NCBI RefSeq assembly: GCF_900100255.1
Contig: NZ_FMTS01000002.1
Location: forward strand, 25,400 to 89,399
DNA from: Asticcacaulis taihuensis
GTDB lineage: Bacteria > Pseudomonadota > Alphaproteobacteria > Caulobacterales > Caulobacteraceae
DNA length: 64,000 nt
Direction: 5' to 3'
Shown here: in pieces, positions 25,461-34,254 of the stretch
How the letters are laid out: each line of letters opens with the position of its first letter
How positions within the stretch are numbered: position 1 is the first letter of the stretch
Notes under the pieces: model-generated
What the model was told of the DNA's origin: nothing
The model's database searches: none
Seen by the model: the letters and a program-made list of their open reading frames with translations, nothing else
Made by a program: the position numbers and the translations under genes

Positions 25461-26572
25461 AGCCTATCAACAATATCGGCGAGCGCCCTGAGGCAGGTTT
25501 CGCCCAGCGCGCGCGAGCGCTCGATCGACCACGCCCGCACAGGCTCCGGCGCATCGTCGTGACCCTTGAACGGCATTTCCAATGTCATGGCGATGGCCTT
25601 GAAACGCTCGGCCACGGCATTGGTCGAGATCGCCAGATTAGCCGCACCCGGCGCCGGAATATCGTAGCCGAACTTGGTCTGGAAATCGGGCGTGTGCGCC
25701 AGCAGGCGATCGAGATAGGCCTGGTAAAGCGCGCCCCGGGCCTCGTTCCATGACGGCGTACCCTCGAAACCGGCCATGAAGACGTGCGGGATCGCCTCGT
25801 CACCATGGACATCGATGGCGAAATCAACACCGGTTTCGGTCATGGCCTGCAAAACAGACAGGATTTCCGGGCTGCGCTCCAGCGTCGGACCGGCCCATTC
25901 ACGGTTGAGATCGACGCCCGCGGCATTGGTGCGCAGGTGCCCGCGCGCGCTGCCATCCGGGTTCATATTGGGCACGATGTAAAAGGTGGCCGCTTCGCGC
26001 AAGGCTGCCGCCGCCGTATCGTCACCGGTCAGGAAGGCGACCGCGCCTTCCATCCACCACTCAGCCATGGTTTCGCCGGGGTGCTGGCGGGCATAGAGCC
26101 AGACCTTCGCCGCGCCATTTCCGAGCGTAAAGAGATCGAGATCACGGCCATCAAGCGTCTGGCCCAGCACGCGATGCGCCATGCCCGGCAGGGTCTTCGT
26201 CTTTTCCACGAAGGCGCGATGGCGCTGGCTATCAAAGGGCGCGAAATAGGCAAACCAGACCGTATCACCGACAGGTGTATGACGGATGGTCAGGACGCCA
26301 TTGTCATAACGGGTGTCGGTACACAGCCAGTCGGTATTATCGGAACTGACGCGCGCCCGGTAGTTTTCCCAGCCGCCCGGATAGGCCGAGCCGCCGGCAT
26401 TGGTGATCCGCAGGGTCAGGTCCAGCCCGGCCGCGCCATCGATGCGGAAATAGAACCACTGGTAATAGTGAGAACCATTATCCGGCCGGATCGCCAGATC
26501 CCACTGCCTGCCTTCCCCGCCCAAAACCTCGATATTGCCGCCATCGAAATCGGCTGAGAACGTGACTGACAT
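25457..26572 (-). CDS. M14-family zinc carboxypeptidase, cytosolic
   Basis: 371 residues with no signal peptide. An N-terminal beta-sandwich domain (about 1-120) of the type found in cytosolic carboxypeptidase-like M14 proteins precedes the catalytic domain. RQHPGETMAEWWMEG holds the His and Glu zinc ligands, and DVHGDE the third. NREWAGP and TLEMPF (likely catalytic Glu) follow. It would trim C-terminal residues of peptides or process modified peptides in the cytoplasm. The start at 26572 is preceded by GGAGGT. It is downstream of the S9-family gene on the same strand but separated by two hairpins, so it may have its own promoter. Confidence 0.85.
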   Translation of the reverse strand: MSVTFSADFDGGNIEVLGGEGRQWDLAIRPDNGSHYYQWFYFRIDGAAGLDLTLRITNAGGSAYPGGWENYRARVSSDNTDWLCTDTRYDNGVLTIRHTPVGDTVWFAYFAPFDSQRHRAFVEKTKTLPGMAHRVLGQTLDGRDLDLFTLGNGAAKVWLYARQHPGETMAEWWMEGAVAFLTGDDTAAAALREAATFYIVPNMNPDGSARGHLRTNAAGVDLNREWAGPTLERSPEILSVLQAMTETGVDFAIDVHGDEAIPHVFMAGFEGTPSWNEARGALYQAYLDRLLAHTPDFQTKFGYDIPAPGAANLAISTNAVAERFKAIAMTLEMPFKGHDDAPEPVRAWSIERSRALGETCLRALADIVDRL

Positions 26573-26668
26573 GGAACCTCCGGTGCGCAAGACTGTTTCC
26601 CGCGTATCTATCCGAATTCAGCGCGTAACGCCCATCACTTTTTCCTTGTCAGCCAAATCGTCAGGACT

Positions 26669-26693
26669 CCAAAAGCGAATATTTCGCTTTTGG
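26669..26693. repeat. palindromic hairpin between the M14 and S9 genes
   Basis: CCAAAAGCGAA, a 3-base loop TAT, and TTCGCTTTTGG form an 11-bp perfect inverted repeat. The AAAAGCGAA core is also found at 26750-26757 beside the terminator. It may be a bidirectional transcription barrier or an operator for the M14 gene. Confidence 0.5.
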
Positions 26694-26753
26694 CAAGGGC
26701 AAGCGCCCGCCGCCGCTGATGCGGCGAGCCATGCGGGGTCTGAGCTACAAAAG

Positions 26754-26798
26754 CGAACTGATGTTTTGACGGCGCTCAGCCGTCAAAACATCAGTTCG
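26754..26798 (-). terminator. terminator of the S9-family gene
   Basis: A 19-bp perfect stem (26754-26772 and 26780-26798) with a 7-base loop overlaps the stop codon of the S9-family gene. Read leftward, it is followed by CTTTTG, a short T-run. It should end transcription from the minus-strand S9-family gene. Confidence 0.75.
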
Positions 26799-29043
26799 CC
26801 GGATTATAGGCTTGCAGGAATTTGAGCACCGCCTCAGCCGTCGCCAGCCGGGCCTCCTCGGTCGTCAGTTCATGATCGCTGCCCGGCAGTTCGGTATAGG
26901 TCACCGCCTTCCCCGCGGCCTGAAGCGCATCCCGCATTACCTTGCTCTGGCGCACCGGCACCGAGCGGTCATCGGTCTGATGCACCAGCAGGACAGGCGC
27001 CTTGATGTCCGCTACCTGATTGCGCGGCGACAGGGCGCTCCAGCCGGACGGATCGCCCAGATAGCCGGTAACGATCGCTGCAGAGCCTGGATCGGGCGAA
27101 AAGGCGCGCGGCCATACGGGGTCCGCCGTCAGGCTGGCGATCTGGTCCGGGTCGGGTACAGACCGCTTGCTCTTCACCCAATTCACATAGTCGCCGATAT
27201 CGGAAATGCCGCCCAGCGAAGCCGCACAGCGCCAGGTCTCCGGCATCGTGGCGCCTTCCAGCGCCGCGTAACCGCCATAACCATTGCCGATGATGCAGAC
27301 CCGTGCCGGATCGGCCAGCCCCTGGTCCGCCAGATAACGGACACCATCGGCCAGGTCGGATTGCATCCGCCGCCCCCACTGGCCCTGGCCCGCCGCCATG
27401 AAAGCCGGTCCCGCACCATCCGACCCGCGATAATTGGGCTGCAGCACCAGATAGCCGCGCGAAGCCAGCACCTGGGCCAGCCAGTCAAACCCGCGGCTGT
27501 CATGCGCCTGCGGCCCGTCATGCGGCAGGACGATCAGCGGGAGTCGCTTCGGCTCCGGTTTCGGCGGCAGGGTCAGCAGGGCGCCTATCTCCAGACCGTC
27601 GCTTGCCTTGTAACTGACGCTCTTTTGCGAGGCGACCCATTCCGATGGCACTTCCGGGTGGATATCACCGATTTCCAGCGTTTTGCCGGTCGTAAAATCG
27701 ATGAAATGATAAGCGCCCGGCTCCTCGCCGCCCTGGGCGAAGATGATCATGCGGTGCGGATCGCGCGCCGTCGAGACCACCGTGACCGCCTGTCCCGGCG
27801 CCGCGTCCTGCGCCTTCCGGTAAAGTTCACGCATAAGGGGATCGGTCAGGCTGTATTCCGGGGCCTCGCCAGTCTGGACAAAGCCCGCCAGCCGTCCGGT
27901 TTCGGGATTGAAGATCGGCCGGTCGCGCGTCGCGTCGCCCGGTTCCAGGGGCGCCGACAGCTTGCCGTCCGCCGCCAACTCGTAATAATGGAAACGCCGG
28001 TCGGCGCCGCTGGACCCCGGTTCGGCATCGAAGATCACGATCGACTGGCCGTCGCGTCCCAGCCCGGCCATGAAGGGTGCGAAGGCGGTAGCGCGCGTTT
28101 CTATCTTGCGCATCAGCGCCGGCTTCCACTTGCCGTCGACCTTGCGCTCTAGGGTAAACTGTTCCCTGGTGAAATTGTAGACCGACCGGGCGATGATATT
28201 GCCTTGCCTGTCGAGCAACCAGTCATCGACATAGCGATGCTCCCGGTCCAGATCGCCACCGCCATCATCAACCAGCTTGCCCAGCCCGGTTTGCGGATCA
28301 CTGCGCCACAGATAGACGCGCTGAGTGGGTTGTCCGCCCATCGATTGCTGTCGCAGTTCGAGATAGGGCCCAATCAGTTGCACCTTGCCGTCCACCATGA
28401 CAGGTTCCGGCGTACCCAGGGCCAGATTGGCGTATTCGCTCAGGCGCGCGCCCAGATCCGTGCCGGCGCGCTCGGACACATTCACCGAGGTCACGGCGGT
28501 CTGGGCACGGATGCCATAATAGACGCAGCCTGGCGTTTTCAGCGATTCCATCAGTGAGAGCTGCGCCATGGCCTCAGCGGCGCCGCCCTCCTTGGTCGTA
28601 TCGGTTTCCGGCCGGTTGATATGGCTTGACGCCGCATCGCGGCTGGATTGCACCACGCCTTCGCAGGTGCCACGCAGACCGGTGCGCGTGGTCGAGATCA
28701 GCACATGATCGTCGTCTGCCCAGGATATGGCGGAAACAGTACCCGGATTGAGCTTTACGACCCGATTGCTCTTATCGGCCACACGATAGGTTATCAATGC
28801 GCGGTAGCTTTCGACCCAGGTGACGAAAGCGATCTGCGACCCGTCCTGCGACAGGGCGACCTGCTCTATGCGCGGACGTTTGACGAAAACATCAATTGGC
28901 GGCGGCGCATCGACCGGGCGCGGACGCAAGGCCCCCTTGACCACGACCTCCGTGGTCGCCTGCGCGCAGGCGCTTTCCATGCCGAAAAACATGGCGGCCA
29001 GGCTTATTCCCGCTGCCGCAGCCGCTAAGTGAATGCGTGACAT
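26791..29043 (-). CDS. S9 prolyl-oligopeptidase family protein with catalytic serine replaced by glycine
   Basis: 750 residues with a signal peptide (about 1-27, ending ACAQA). A beta-propeller-like N-terminal half is followed by an alpha/beta hydrolase domain from about 500 (LPHDGPQAHDSRGFDWLAQ, LQPNYRGSDG). The nucleophile elbow reads GNGYGGY where active members have GxSYGG: codon 588 is GGT (Gly). The other triad residues remain: Asp691/692 in HQTDDRSVP and His724 in GSDHEL. The protein may therefore lack peptidase activity and act as a binding or regulatory protein, unless another residue takes over. The gene is intact, divergent from a LacI regulator. Confidence 0.82.
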   Translation of the reverse strand: MSRIHLAAAAAGISLAAMFFGMESACAQATTEVVVKGALRPRPVDAPPPIDVFVKRPRIEQVALSQDGSQIAFVTWVESYRALITYRVADKSNRVVKLNPGTVSAISWADDDHVLISTTRTGLRGTCEGVVQSSRDAASSHINRPETDTTKEGGAAEAMAQLSLMESLKTPGCVYYGIRAQTAVTSVNVSERAGTDLGARLSEYANLALGTPEPVMVDGKVQLIGPYLELRQQSMGGQPTQRVYLWRSDPQTGLGKLVDDGGGDLDREHRYVDDWLLDRQGNIIARSVYNFTREQFTLERKVDGKWKPALMRKIETRATAFAPFMAGLGRDGQSIVIFDAEPGSSGADRRFHYYELAADGKLSAPLEPGDATRDRPIFNPETGRLAGFVQTGEAPEYSLTDPLMRELYRKAQDAAPGQAVTVVSTARDPHRMIIFAQGGEEPGAYHFIDFTTGKTLEIGDIHPEVPSEWVASQKSVSYKASDGLEIGALLTLPPKPEPKRLPLIVLPHDGPQAHDSRGFDWLAQVLASRGYLVLQPNYRGSDGAGPAFMAAGQGQWGRRMQSDLADGVRYLADQGLADPARVCIIGNGYGGYAALEGATMPETWRCAASLGGISDIGDYVNWVKSKRSVPDPDQIASLTADPVWPRAFSPDPGSAAIVTGYLGDPSGWSALSPRNQVADIKAPVLLVHQTDDRSVPVRQSKVMRDALQAAGKAVTYTELPGSDHELTTEEARLATAEAVLKFLQAYNPAN

Positions 29044-29215
29044 CTCAACCCCTCATTTATGCCGCTTCCCGCTCTCCGGCGGTCTGCTCGGCCTTTCGGT
29101 CACTACAGCGCGAATCCATCCGACATGCAAGGCGATATGCCGGCCCGCATTTTTCTTGGCAACGCAACACATAAGGCCGTATTGAAGGACCAGCAGAATC
29201 TTTTCAGGGCTGAAT

Positions 29216-30220
29216 ATGTCGACCATCAATGACGTCGCCAGGCTGGCTGGCGTCTCCACCGCCACGGTGTCCCGCGTGCTGAACGATTACGCCCACGTCT
29301 CTCCGGCCGTGCTGGAAAAGGTGATGGGCGCCATCGACCAACTGGGTTACGAGCCGAACCAGATGGCCAAGTCGCTGCGCACGCTCAAGACCTCGCGCCT
29401 GATCGTCACCGTACCCAATATCGCCAATGCCTTCTTCGCCCATATCATCCGCGGCGTCGAGGAAGCGGCGCTGGCCGCCGGCTATACGGTTCTGCTCGGC
29501 GATGTCGGTTTTGGCGACAGCGAAGACGCCTATGCCGCCCTGCTGCGCCGCAAGGAAGCCGACGGCATGATCTTCCTCGGCCACACCCTGCCCGCTTCGC
29601 TCAACGATTTGGTGGCGAAAAAGGGTGCGGCGGCGCCGATCGTCAATGGCTGCGAGTTCAGCGATGCTTTAAGCGTCTCCTCGGTCCATATCGATAACGC
29701 CCTGGCCGCCCGTCAGGTCATGGACCATCTCTACAGCCTCGGCCACCGCCGCATCGGCGTCATCACCGGCGACCTGCGCAGCCCGATCAGCCGCGATCGC
29801 CTGCAGGGCGTCACAGCCAGCGCCGACCAGCACGGCCGCAGCAACGACCTGACCATCCTGACCGGCGACTATTCCATCGAATGCGGCGCCGACATGACGA
29901 AGCAACTGCTGGCCCAGGCCAAACGCCCGACGGCCCTCTTCTGTTTCAGCGACGACATGGCTTTCGGCGCGCTCCATGCCATCCGCGCCGCCGGCCTGGA
30001 CTGCCCGGCGGATATTTCCGTAGCCGGTTTCGACGATGTCCATCTGTCGCGCTTTTCCACGCCATCGCTCACCACCGTGCGCCAACCGATGCACGAAATC
30101 GGCCGCAAGACGGTAGAATTGCTGCTCGGCATTATCGATGGCGGCACCACCGAACGGGTCAATATCACGCTCGATCATGAACTGGTCATCCGCGAAAGCA
30201 CCGCCGCACCAAAGGCTTGA
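29216..30220 (+). CDS. LacI-family transcriptional regulator of the 3-keto-glycoside genes
   Basis: 334 residues. STINDVARLAGVSTATVSRV is the N-terminal helix-turn-helix with hinge helix NQMAKSLR; the rest is a periplasmic-binding-protein-like sugar sensor (NIANAFF, GHRRIGVITGD, SVAGFDDVHLSRF). It directly precedes the cytochrome c/DUF1080/GMC operon. TGTAATCGATT-type operators lie after it (30265-30278) and in front of the MFS operon (38983-38996), so it probably represses both; the ligand is likely the sugar or a keto-sugar. The target assignment is inference from position and operator sharing. Confidence 0.88.
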   Translation: MSTINDVARLAGVSTATVSRVLNDYAHVSPAVLEKVMGAIDQLGYEPNQMAKSLRTLKTSRLIVTVPNIANAFFAHIIRGVEEAALAAGYTVLLGDVGFGDSEDAYAALLRRKEADGMIFLGHTLPASLNDLVAKKGAAAPIVNGCEFSDALSVSSVHIDNALAARQVMDHLYSLGHRRIGVITGDLRSPISRDRLQGVTASADQHGRSNDLTILTGDYSIECGADMTKQLLAQAKRPTALFCFSDDMAFGALHAIRAAGLDCPADISVAGFDDVHLSRFSTPSLTTVRQPMHEIGRKTVELLLGIIDGGTTERVNITLDHELVIRESTAAPKA

Positions 30221-30264
30221 CCCTACGCCTCAACCTGCGAACAATTCTCTTGCCTTGATGCTAT

Positions 30265-30278
30265 TGTAATCGATTTCA
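30265..30278. promoter_or_regulatory. LacI-type operator before the cytochrome c-GMC operon
   Basis: TGTAATCGATTTCA matches the perfect palindrome TGTAATCGATTACA at 38983-38996 in 13 of 14 positions. The central CG with 6-bp arms is typical for LacI-family sites. It lies 77 bases before the cytochrome start and 45 bases after the lacI stop. Confidence 0.65.
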
Positions 30279-30354
30279 AGTCATGTTACCCATTTTGAAA
30301 AATGCGGATCGTGCGCCATGATCGCCCGTCCCGAACAGGTCGCAGGAGCCTTCA

Positions 30355-30759
30355 GTGCCGATATTTGCCCGACATCTTTTTCTCCATCTGGCCATCGCCG
30401 CCGCATTTCCTTTCGCCGCTCAGGCCGCCCCCGCGATTGACGCCGCCCAGCTTTCCTCCGGCGAAAAAGCCTTTGCCCAGTGCAAGGCGTGCCATTCTAT
30501 CGAAAAAGGCAAGGCGGACGGCGTAGGGCCTAATCTTTACGGTGTCTATGGCTCGAAGGCCGGCGCCCACTCCGCCACTTTCAAATATTCCGCCGCCATG
30601 AAAGCGTCGGGCCAGACCTGGAATGACACCACGCTGAACAGTTTCCTGCTGGCGCCGATAAAGGCCGTGCCGGGCACGAAAATGACCTATGGCGGCGTCA
30701 AGGACGACACCAAACGCGCCGCCCTGGTCTACTACCTCAAGATCAAGTCGGCGGAATAA
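30355..30759 (+). CDS. small c-type cytochrome (class I)
   Basis: 134 residues, GTG start with AGGAG 8 bases upstream. A signal peptide (about 1-24, ending AAQA) precedes one haem site CKACH (43-47), and PGTKM places Met110 as the axial ligand. It resembles cytochrome c-550/c2 types. In the periplasm it would accept electrons from the GMC dehydrogenase encoded three genes later and pass them to the terminal oxidase. It is the first gene of the operon behind the LacI-type operator. Confidence 0.88.
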   Translation: MPIFARHLFLHLAIAAAFPFAAQAAPAIDAAQLSSGEKAFAQCKACHSIEKGKADGVGPNLYGVYGSKAGAHSATFKYSAAMKASGQTWNDTTLNSFLLAPIKAVPGTKMTYGGVKDDTKRAALVYYLKIKSAE

Positions 30760-30807
30760 AAACGACGCAGAGTCTGAACACAGACCTGGCAATACGGGAT
30801 GGAAACG

Positions 30808-31611
30808 ATGAAGCATTTGAGTCTAATGACTCTCGGAGTCTGCCTGCTATTCAGTTCGCCGGTTTTCGCCGGTGATCTCGGCTTTACCGACACCCCCATG
30901 CTGCCCGGCGGCAAGTGGCACGTCCATGATCCCGCGCGGCCTCATCCCCCCGTTGTTACGCCCGGCAAAACGGCAAGTGATGCGCCTTCCGATGCCATCG
31001 TTCTGTTCGACGGCACCTCGCTCGATGCCTTCGTCACCGCCGACGGCCAGCCGGCGGACTGGACCCTGGCCGAAGGCACCATGACCGTGCCGCACCGGGA
31101 AGGGCCGCACGGCGACGGTAGCCTGACCACGAAACAGGCCTTCGGCGACATCCAGCTCCATATCGAATTCCGCGAACCGACGCCGCCCGCCGGCACCTCG
31201 CAGGCGCGCGGCAATTCCGGCGTCATCCTGATGGGGCAGTATGAAATTCAGGTGCTCGATTCCTACGATAATCTCACCTATGCCGATGGACAGGCCTCGG
31301 CCATCTATGCCTGGAAGCCGCCGCTGGTGAACGCCGCCCGCAAGCCCGGCGAGTGGCAGAGCTATGACATCATCTTCGAGCGGCCGCATTTCGATGCCGC
31401 CGGCAAGTTGCTGAAACCGGCCTACGTCACCGTGCTGCATAATGGCGTGCTGACGCAGAACCACCAGGAAATCCTCGGTAAGACCGACTGGCGGACCCTG
31501 GCCACCTATCATCCCCACGCCGACGCCCTGCCCTTCACGCTTCAGGATCACGGCAGCGCGGTGTCCTACCGCAATATCTGGGTGCGCAAACTGGCGGAAC
31601 AGGAGGAATAG
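30808..31611 (+). CDS. DUF1080 (3-keto-disaccharide hydrolase family) exported protein
   Basis: 267 residues from the chosen ATG, with a signal peptide (MKHLSLMTLGVCLLFSSPVF). VLFDGTSLDAF opens the concanavalin-like jelly-roll typical of DUF1080; GNSGVILMGQYEIQVLDSYD is its core motif. Members split or rearrange 3-keto-glucosides produced by glucoside 3-dehydrogenases, and this one sits in the same operon as such a dehydrogenase. An ATG 9 bases upstream (30799) is possible but its spacing to any ribosome site is poor. Followed after 2 bases by the subunit 3 gene. Confidence 0.85.
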   Translation: MKHLSLMTLGVCLLFSSPVFAGDLGFTDTPMLPGGKWHVHDPARPHPPVVTPGKTASDAPSDAIVLFDGTSLDAFVTADGQPADWTLAEGTMTVPHREGPHGDGSLTTKQAFGDIQLHIEFREPTPPAGTSQARGNSGVILMGQYEIQVLDSYDNLTYADGQASAIYAWKPPLVNAARKPGEWQSYDIIFERPHFDAAGKLLKPAYVTVLHNGVLTQNHQEILGKTDWRTLATYHPHADALPFTLQDHGSAVSYRNIWVRKLAEQEE

Positions 31612-31613
31612 AC

Positions 31614-32186
31614 ATGGCCCACGATCATTCCCGTATCGACAGGCGCGGCCTTTTGACCGGCATCCTCGCCATGGTCGGGGGCGTGGCGGTCGCCCCCATC
31701 GCCCGCGCCATGCAGGCCGGCATGGACCCCGGCTACACACCTGCCAATCCCTTTATGACCGCTGATCAGCGCGCCCTGACCGCCGCCGTCTCCGAGCGCA
31801 TCATCCCCACCACCGATACACCGGGTGCCATCGCCGCCGAAGTGCCGGCCTTTATCGAGATGATGCTGTCGGAATGGTACTGGCCCGGCGAACGCGACCT
31901 GGTGATGGGCGGGCTTGCCGCCATAGACGCCGCCGCTCGCAAGACCCACGGCAAGCCTTTCGCCGCCATCATGTCTGAACAGCAGGACGCCATACTGACA
32001 TCAGCCATGAATCAGACACTCCCGGATGCGCCAGCCGACTCATTCGAGCATCTGCGGCAACTGGTCATCTTTGGCTATTACAGCTCCGAAATCGGCTGCA
32101 CGGTCGAGCGCGTCTACCTGCCGGTGCCGGGCCGTTACGACGGCGCCTATCCCTATTCCGAAGTCAACCGTGTCTTTTCATCATAA
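31614..32186 (+). CDS. gluconate 2-dehydrogenase subunit 3-type protein (glucoside 3-dehydrogenase small subunit)
   Basis: 190 residues. A twin-arginine signal (IDRRGLLTGILAMVGG) exports it folded, as required for the FAD-bearing partner. The mature part (LTAAVSERIIPTTDTPGAIAAEVPAFIEMML) is typical of the subunit 3 family, which escorts the GMC subunit to the periplasm. Start 2 bases after the DUF1080 stop and 11 bases before the GMC gene, so the complex is made from one message. The large subunit has no own signal peptide and probably hitch-hikes on this Tat signal. Confidence 0.9.
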   Translation: MAHDHSRIDRRGLLTGILAMVGGVAVAPIARAMQAGMDPGYTPANPFMTADQRALTAAVSERIIPTTDTPGAIAAEVPAFIEMMLSEWYWPGERDLVMGGLAAIDAAARKTHGKPFAAIMSEQQDAILTSAMNQTLPDAPADSFEHLRQLVIFGYYSSEIGCTVERVYLPVPGRYDGAYPYSEVNRVFSS

Positions 32187-32197
32187 GGGGGGGAGCC

Positions 32198-33889
32198 ATG
32201 TCTGATTACGAATTCGACGCCATCGTCATCGGCTCCGGCGTTTCCGGCGGCTGGGCCGCCAAGGAACTGACCGAGAAGGGCATGAAAGTGCTGATGCTCG
32301 ATCGCGGCCGCATGGTCGAGCACAGCGCCGACTACCCCTTTGAGGGCACCGGCCCGTGGGAACAGCCCTATCGCGGCCAGACGCCGCCGGCCCTGCTGGA
32401 GGACGATTACTACGCCTCGCGGTATGGCGGCGCCGGCCAGACGGCGGTGAAAGGCTTCATGAACAATGACCGCCTGAACCCCTATGCCATAAAGGACGGC
32501 CCGGAATTTCGCTGGGTGCGCCCCGGCACAGTCGGTGGCAAGTCGATCACCTGGGGGCGTGTATCTTTGCGTTTCGGGCCGCAGGATTTCGAGGCCAATG
32601 GCAAGGACGGTCATGGCAATGACTGGCCCATCCGATACGATGACATCGCGCCCTGGTATTCCTACGTCGAATCCTATGCCGGCATCGCCGGTTCGAAGGA
32701 GGGCCTGCCGCACCTGCCCGATGGCGAGTTCCAGCCGCCGCACCCGATGAATGTCGCCGAAACCTGGCTGAAGACGCGGCTGGAAAAGGCTATGCCCGAT
32801 CGTAAGGTCATCCACATCCGCACGGCCAACATGACCGAGGACAAGCCGGAACAGGGCCGGTCGCGCTGCCAAAGCCGGTCGCAGTGCAATCGCGGCTGTT
32901 CGTTCGGCGCCTATTTCTCGACCCAGGCCGTCACCCTTCCCGCCGCGCGCGCCACCAATAACCTGACCCTTCTGTCCGATCAGGTGGTGACCTCGCTGGA
33001 ATACGATCCGAAGACGAAGCGCGTTACCGGGGTGCGGACGATCGACGCCAATACCCAGACCACGCATACCTATCGCTCGCGCATTGTCTTTCTGTGCGCC
33101 TCGGCCATGGCCTCGAACCAGATCCTGCTCAACTCAAAACTTCCGGGCAGTGATAAAAGCTTCGCCGACTCAAGCGGCAAACTGGGGCGCTACATCATGG
33201 ACCACCCCATGCTGACCCTGTTTTCCGGCAACCTGCCCGAAGGCATCCACGCCGATGTGATCGAATATGGCCGCAAACCCGCCGGCATCTATATCCCGCG
33301 CTTCCGTAATCTCGATGGCCAGGACGCCGATGCCGATTTCCTGCGCGGCTATGGCTGCCAGGGCGGCGGCAGCCGCGGCGTCTCCAGCGCGGTCGGTTTC
33401 GGCGCGTCGATGAAGGCGGGCCTGCGCACCTACGGCCTGTGGTCTGTCGGCTTCAATGTCTTCGGCGAATGCCTGCCCTATCTCGACAATACCATCACCC
33501 TGCATCCGACCAAGGTCGATCGCTTCGGCGTGCCGCAGGCCCTGTTCAATGTCACCTACCGCGACAACGAAAAGAAGATGATGGCCGATGGCGTCCGCCA
33601 GGGCCGCGCCATGATGGAAGCCGCCGGCCTGATAAATATTTCGGCGGAGGAAAGGCCGCACATTCCCGGCGACTCGATCCACGAAATGGGTGGCGCCTGC
33701 ATGGGGAAAGACCCGCGCACCTCGGTCACCAATGCCTGGAACCAGCTTCATGACGCGCCAAATGTCTTCGTCACCGATGGGTCCGCCATGGCCTCCACCT
33801 CCTGCGTCAACCCGTCCCTGACCTTCATGGCCTTCACGGCCCGTGCGGCGGATCATGCCGTGAAACAGGTGAAGGCGGGGGCGATCTGA
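32198..33889 (+). CDS. GMC-family FAD oxidoreductase, probable glucoside 3-dehydrogenase catalytic subunit
   Basis: 563 residues. The FAD-binding GSGVSGGWAAKEL starts at residue 12; near the C-terminus IHEMGGACMG and CVNPSLTFMAF provide the catalytic His and the His/Asn pair partner. Cys224, Cys230 and Cys234 (RCQSRSQCNRGC) match the position of the iron-sulfur cluster motif in FAD-dependent glucose and glucoside dehydrogenases. It should oxidise the 3-hydroxyl (or the anomeric position) of sugars in the periplasm and pass electrons to the cytochrome. The operon partners DUF1080 and the nearby isomerase and Gfo/Idh genes favour 3-keto-sugar formation over gluconate production. Confidence 0.88.
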   Translation: MSDYEFDAIVIGSGVSGGWAAKELTEKGMKVLMLDRGRMVEHSADYPFEGTGPWEQPYRGQTPPALLEDDYYASRYGGAGQTAVKGFMNNDRLNPYAIKDGPEFRWVRPGTVGGKSITWGRVSLRFGPQDFEANGKDGHGNDWPIRYDDIAPWYSYVESYAGIAGSKEGLPHLPDGEFQPPHPMNVAETWLKTRLEKAMPDRKVIHIRTANMTEDKPEQGRSRCQSRSQCNRGCSFGAYFSTQAVTLPAARATNNLTLLSDQVVTSLEYDPKTKRVTGVRTIDANTQTTHTYRSRIVFLCASAMASNQILLNSKLPGSDKSFADSSGKLGRYIMDHPMLTLFSGNLPEGIHADVIEYGRKPAGIYIPRFRNLDGQDADADFLRGYGCQGGGSRGVSSAVGFGASMKAGLRTYGLWSVGFNVFGECLPYLDNTITLHPTKVDRFGVPQALFNVTYRDNEKKMMADGVRQGRAMMEAAGLINISAEERPHIPGDSIHEMGGACMGKDPRTSVTNAWNQLHDAPNVFVTDGSAMASTSCVNPSLTFMAFTARAADHAVKQVKAGAI

Positions 33890-33937
33890 CTACCCTTTGC
33901 GCGGCGCATCCGCCCCCTCACGGAGGCGCCGCCGCAA

Positions 33938-34005
33938 ACCGTAACATCCCCTCCTGTGTTACGGTCCAAACCCTGGGCGCCGCCGCGGCGCTCAGGGTCC
34001 TTTTT
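33938..34005 (+). terminator. tandem hairpins ending the cytochrome c-GMC operon
   Basis: ACCGTAACA (33938-33946) pairs exactly with TGTTACGGT (33957-33965). A second hairpin (ACCCTG...CAGGGT, 33970-33998, with an inner GC stem) is followed by TTTTT (34001-34005), a classical intrinsic terminator 80-115 bases after the GMC stop. Confidence 0.8.
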
Positions 34006-34254
34006 GTGAGGGGAAAAGAATAAGAGTATCCACAGATTACACAGATTACACAGATTACACAGATTACACAGATTTTCAGTACTTTACCACTGATTCAGGA
34101 ACAGGGTGTTACTCGGCAATCTGGCGCTTCGCGCCGAAAATCATACGTTATGGCGCTGGGAACGACATGAGAAAGACACTGAAAAATCTGCGTAATCTGT
34201 GTAATCTGTGGATCACTTTCAAAGCTGGCCAAGACTACTGAATGTCAAGCCAAC
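34006..34254. repeat. inverted repeat with 9-bp tandem units (ACAGATTAC)
   Basis: Left arm 34026-34085 holds four tandem ACAGATTAC units and a partial fifth (ACAGATTTT). The right arm 34176-34213 is the near complement (CTGAAAAATCTGCGTAATCTG...). About 90 bases lie between. The two arms could form a long cruciform or RNA stem. Similar nested structure, different sequence, occurs at 61153-61395. No gene is seen in this 249-bp stretch. Confidence 0.75.

Noticed and set aside
34026..34085. Possible CRISPR array
   Set aside because: Units are 9 bp and directly adjacent with no unique spacers, and there is no cas gene in the window.
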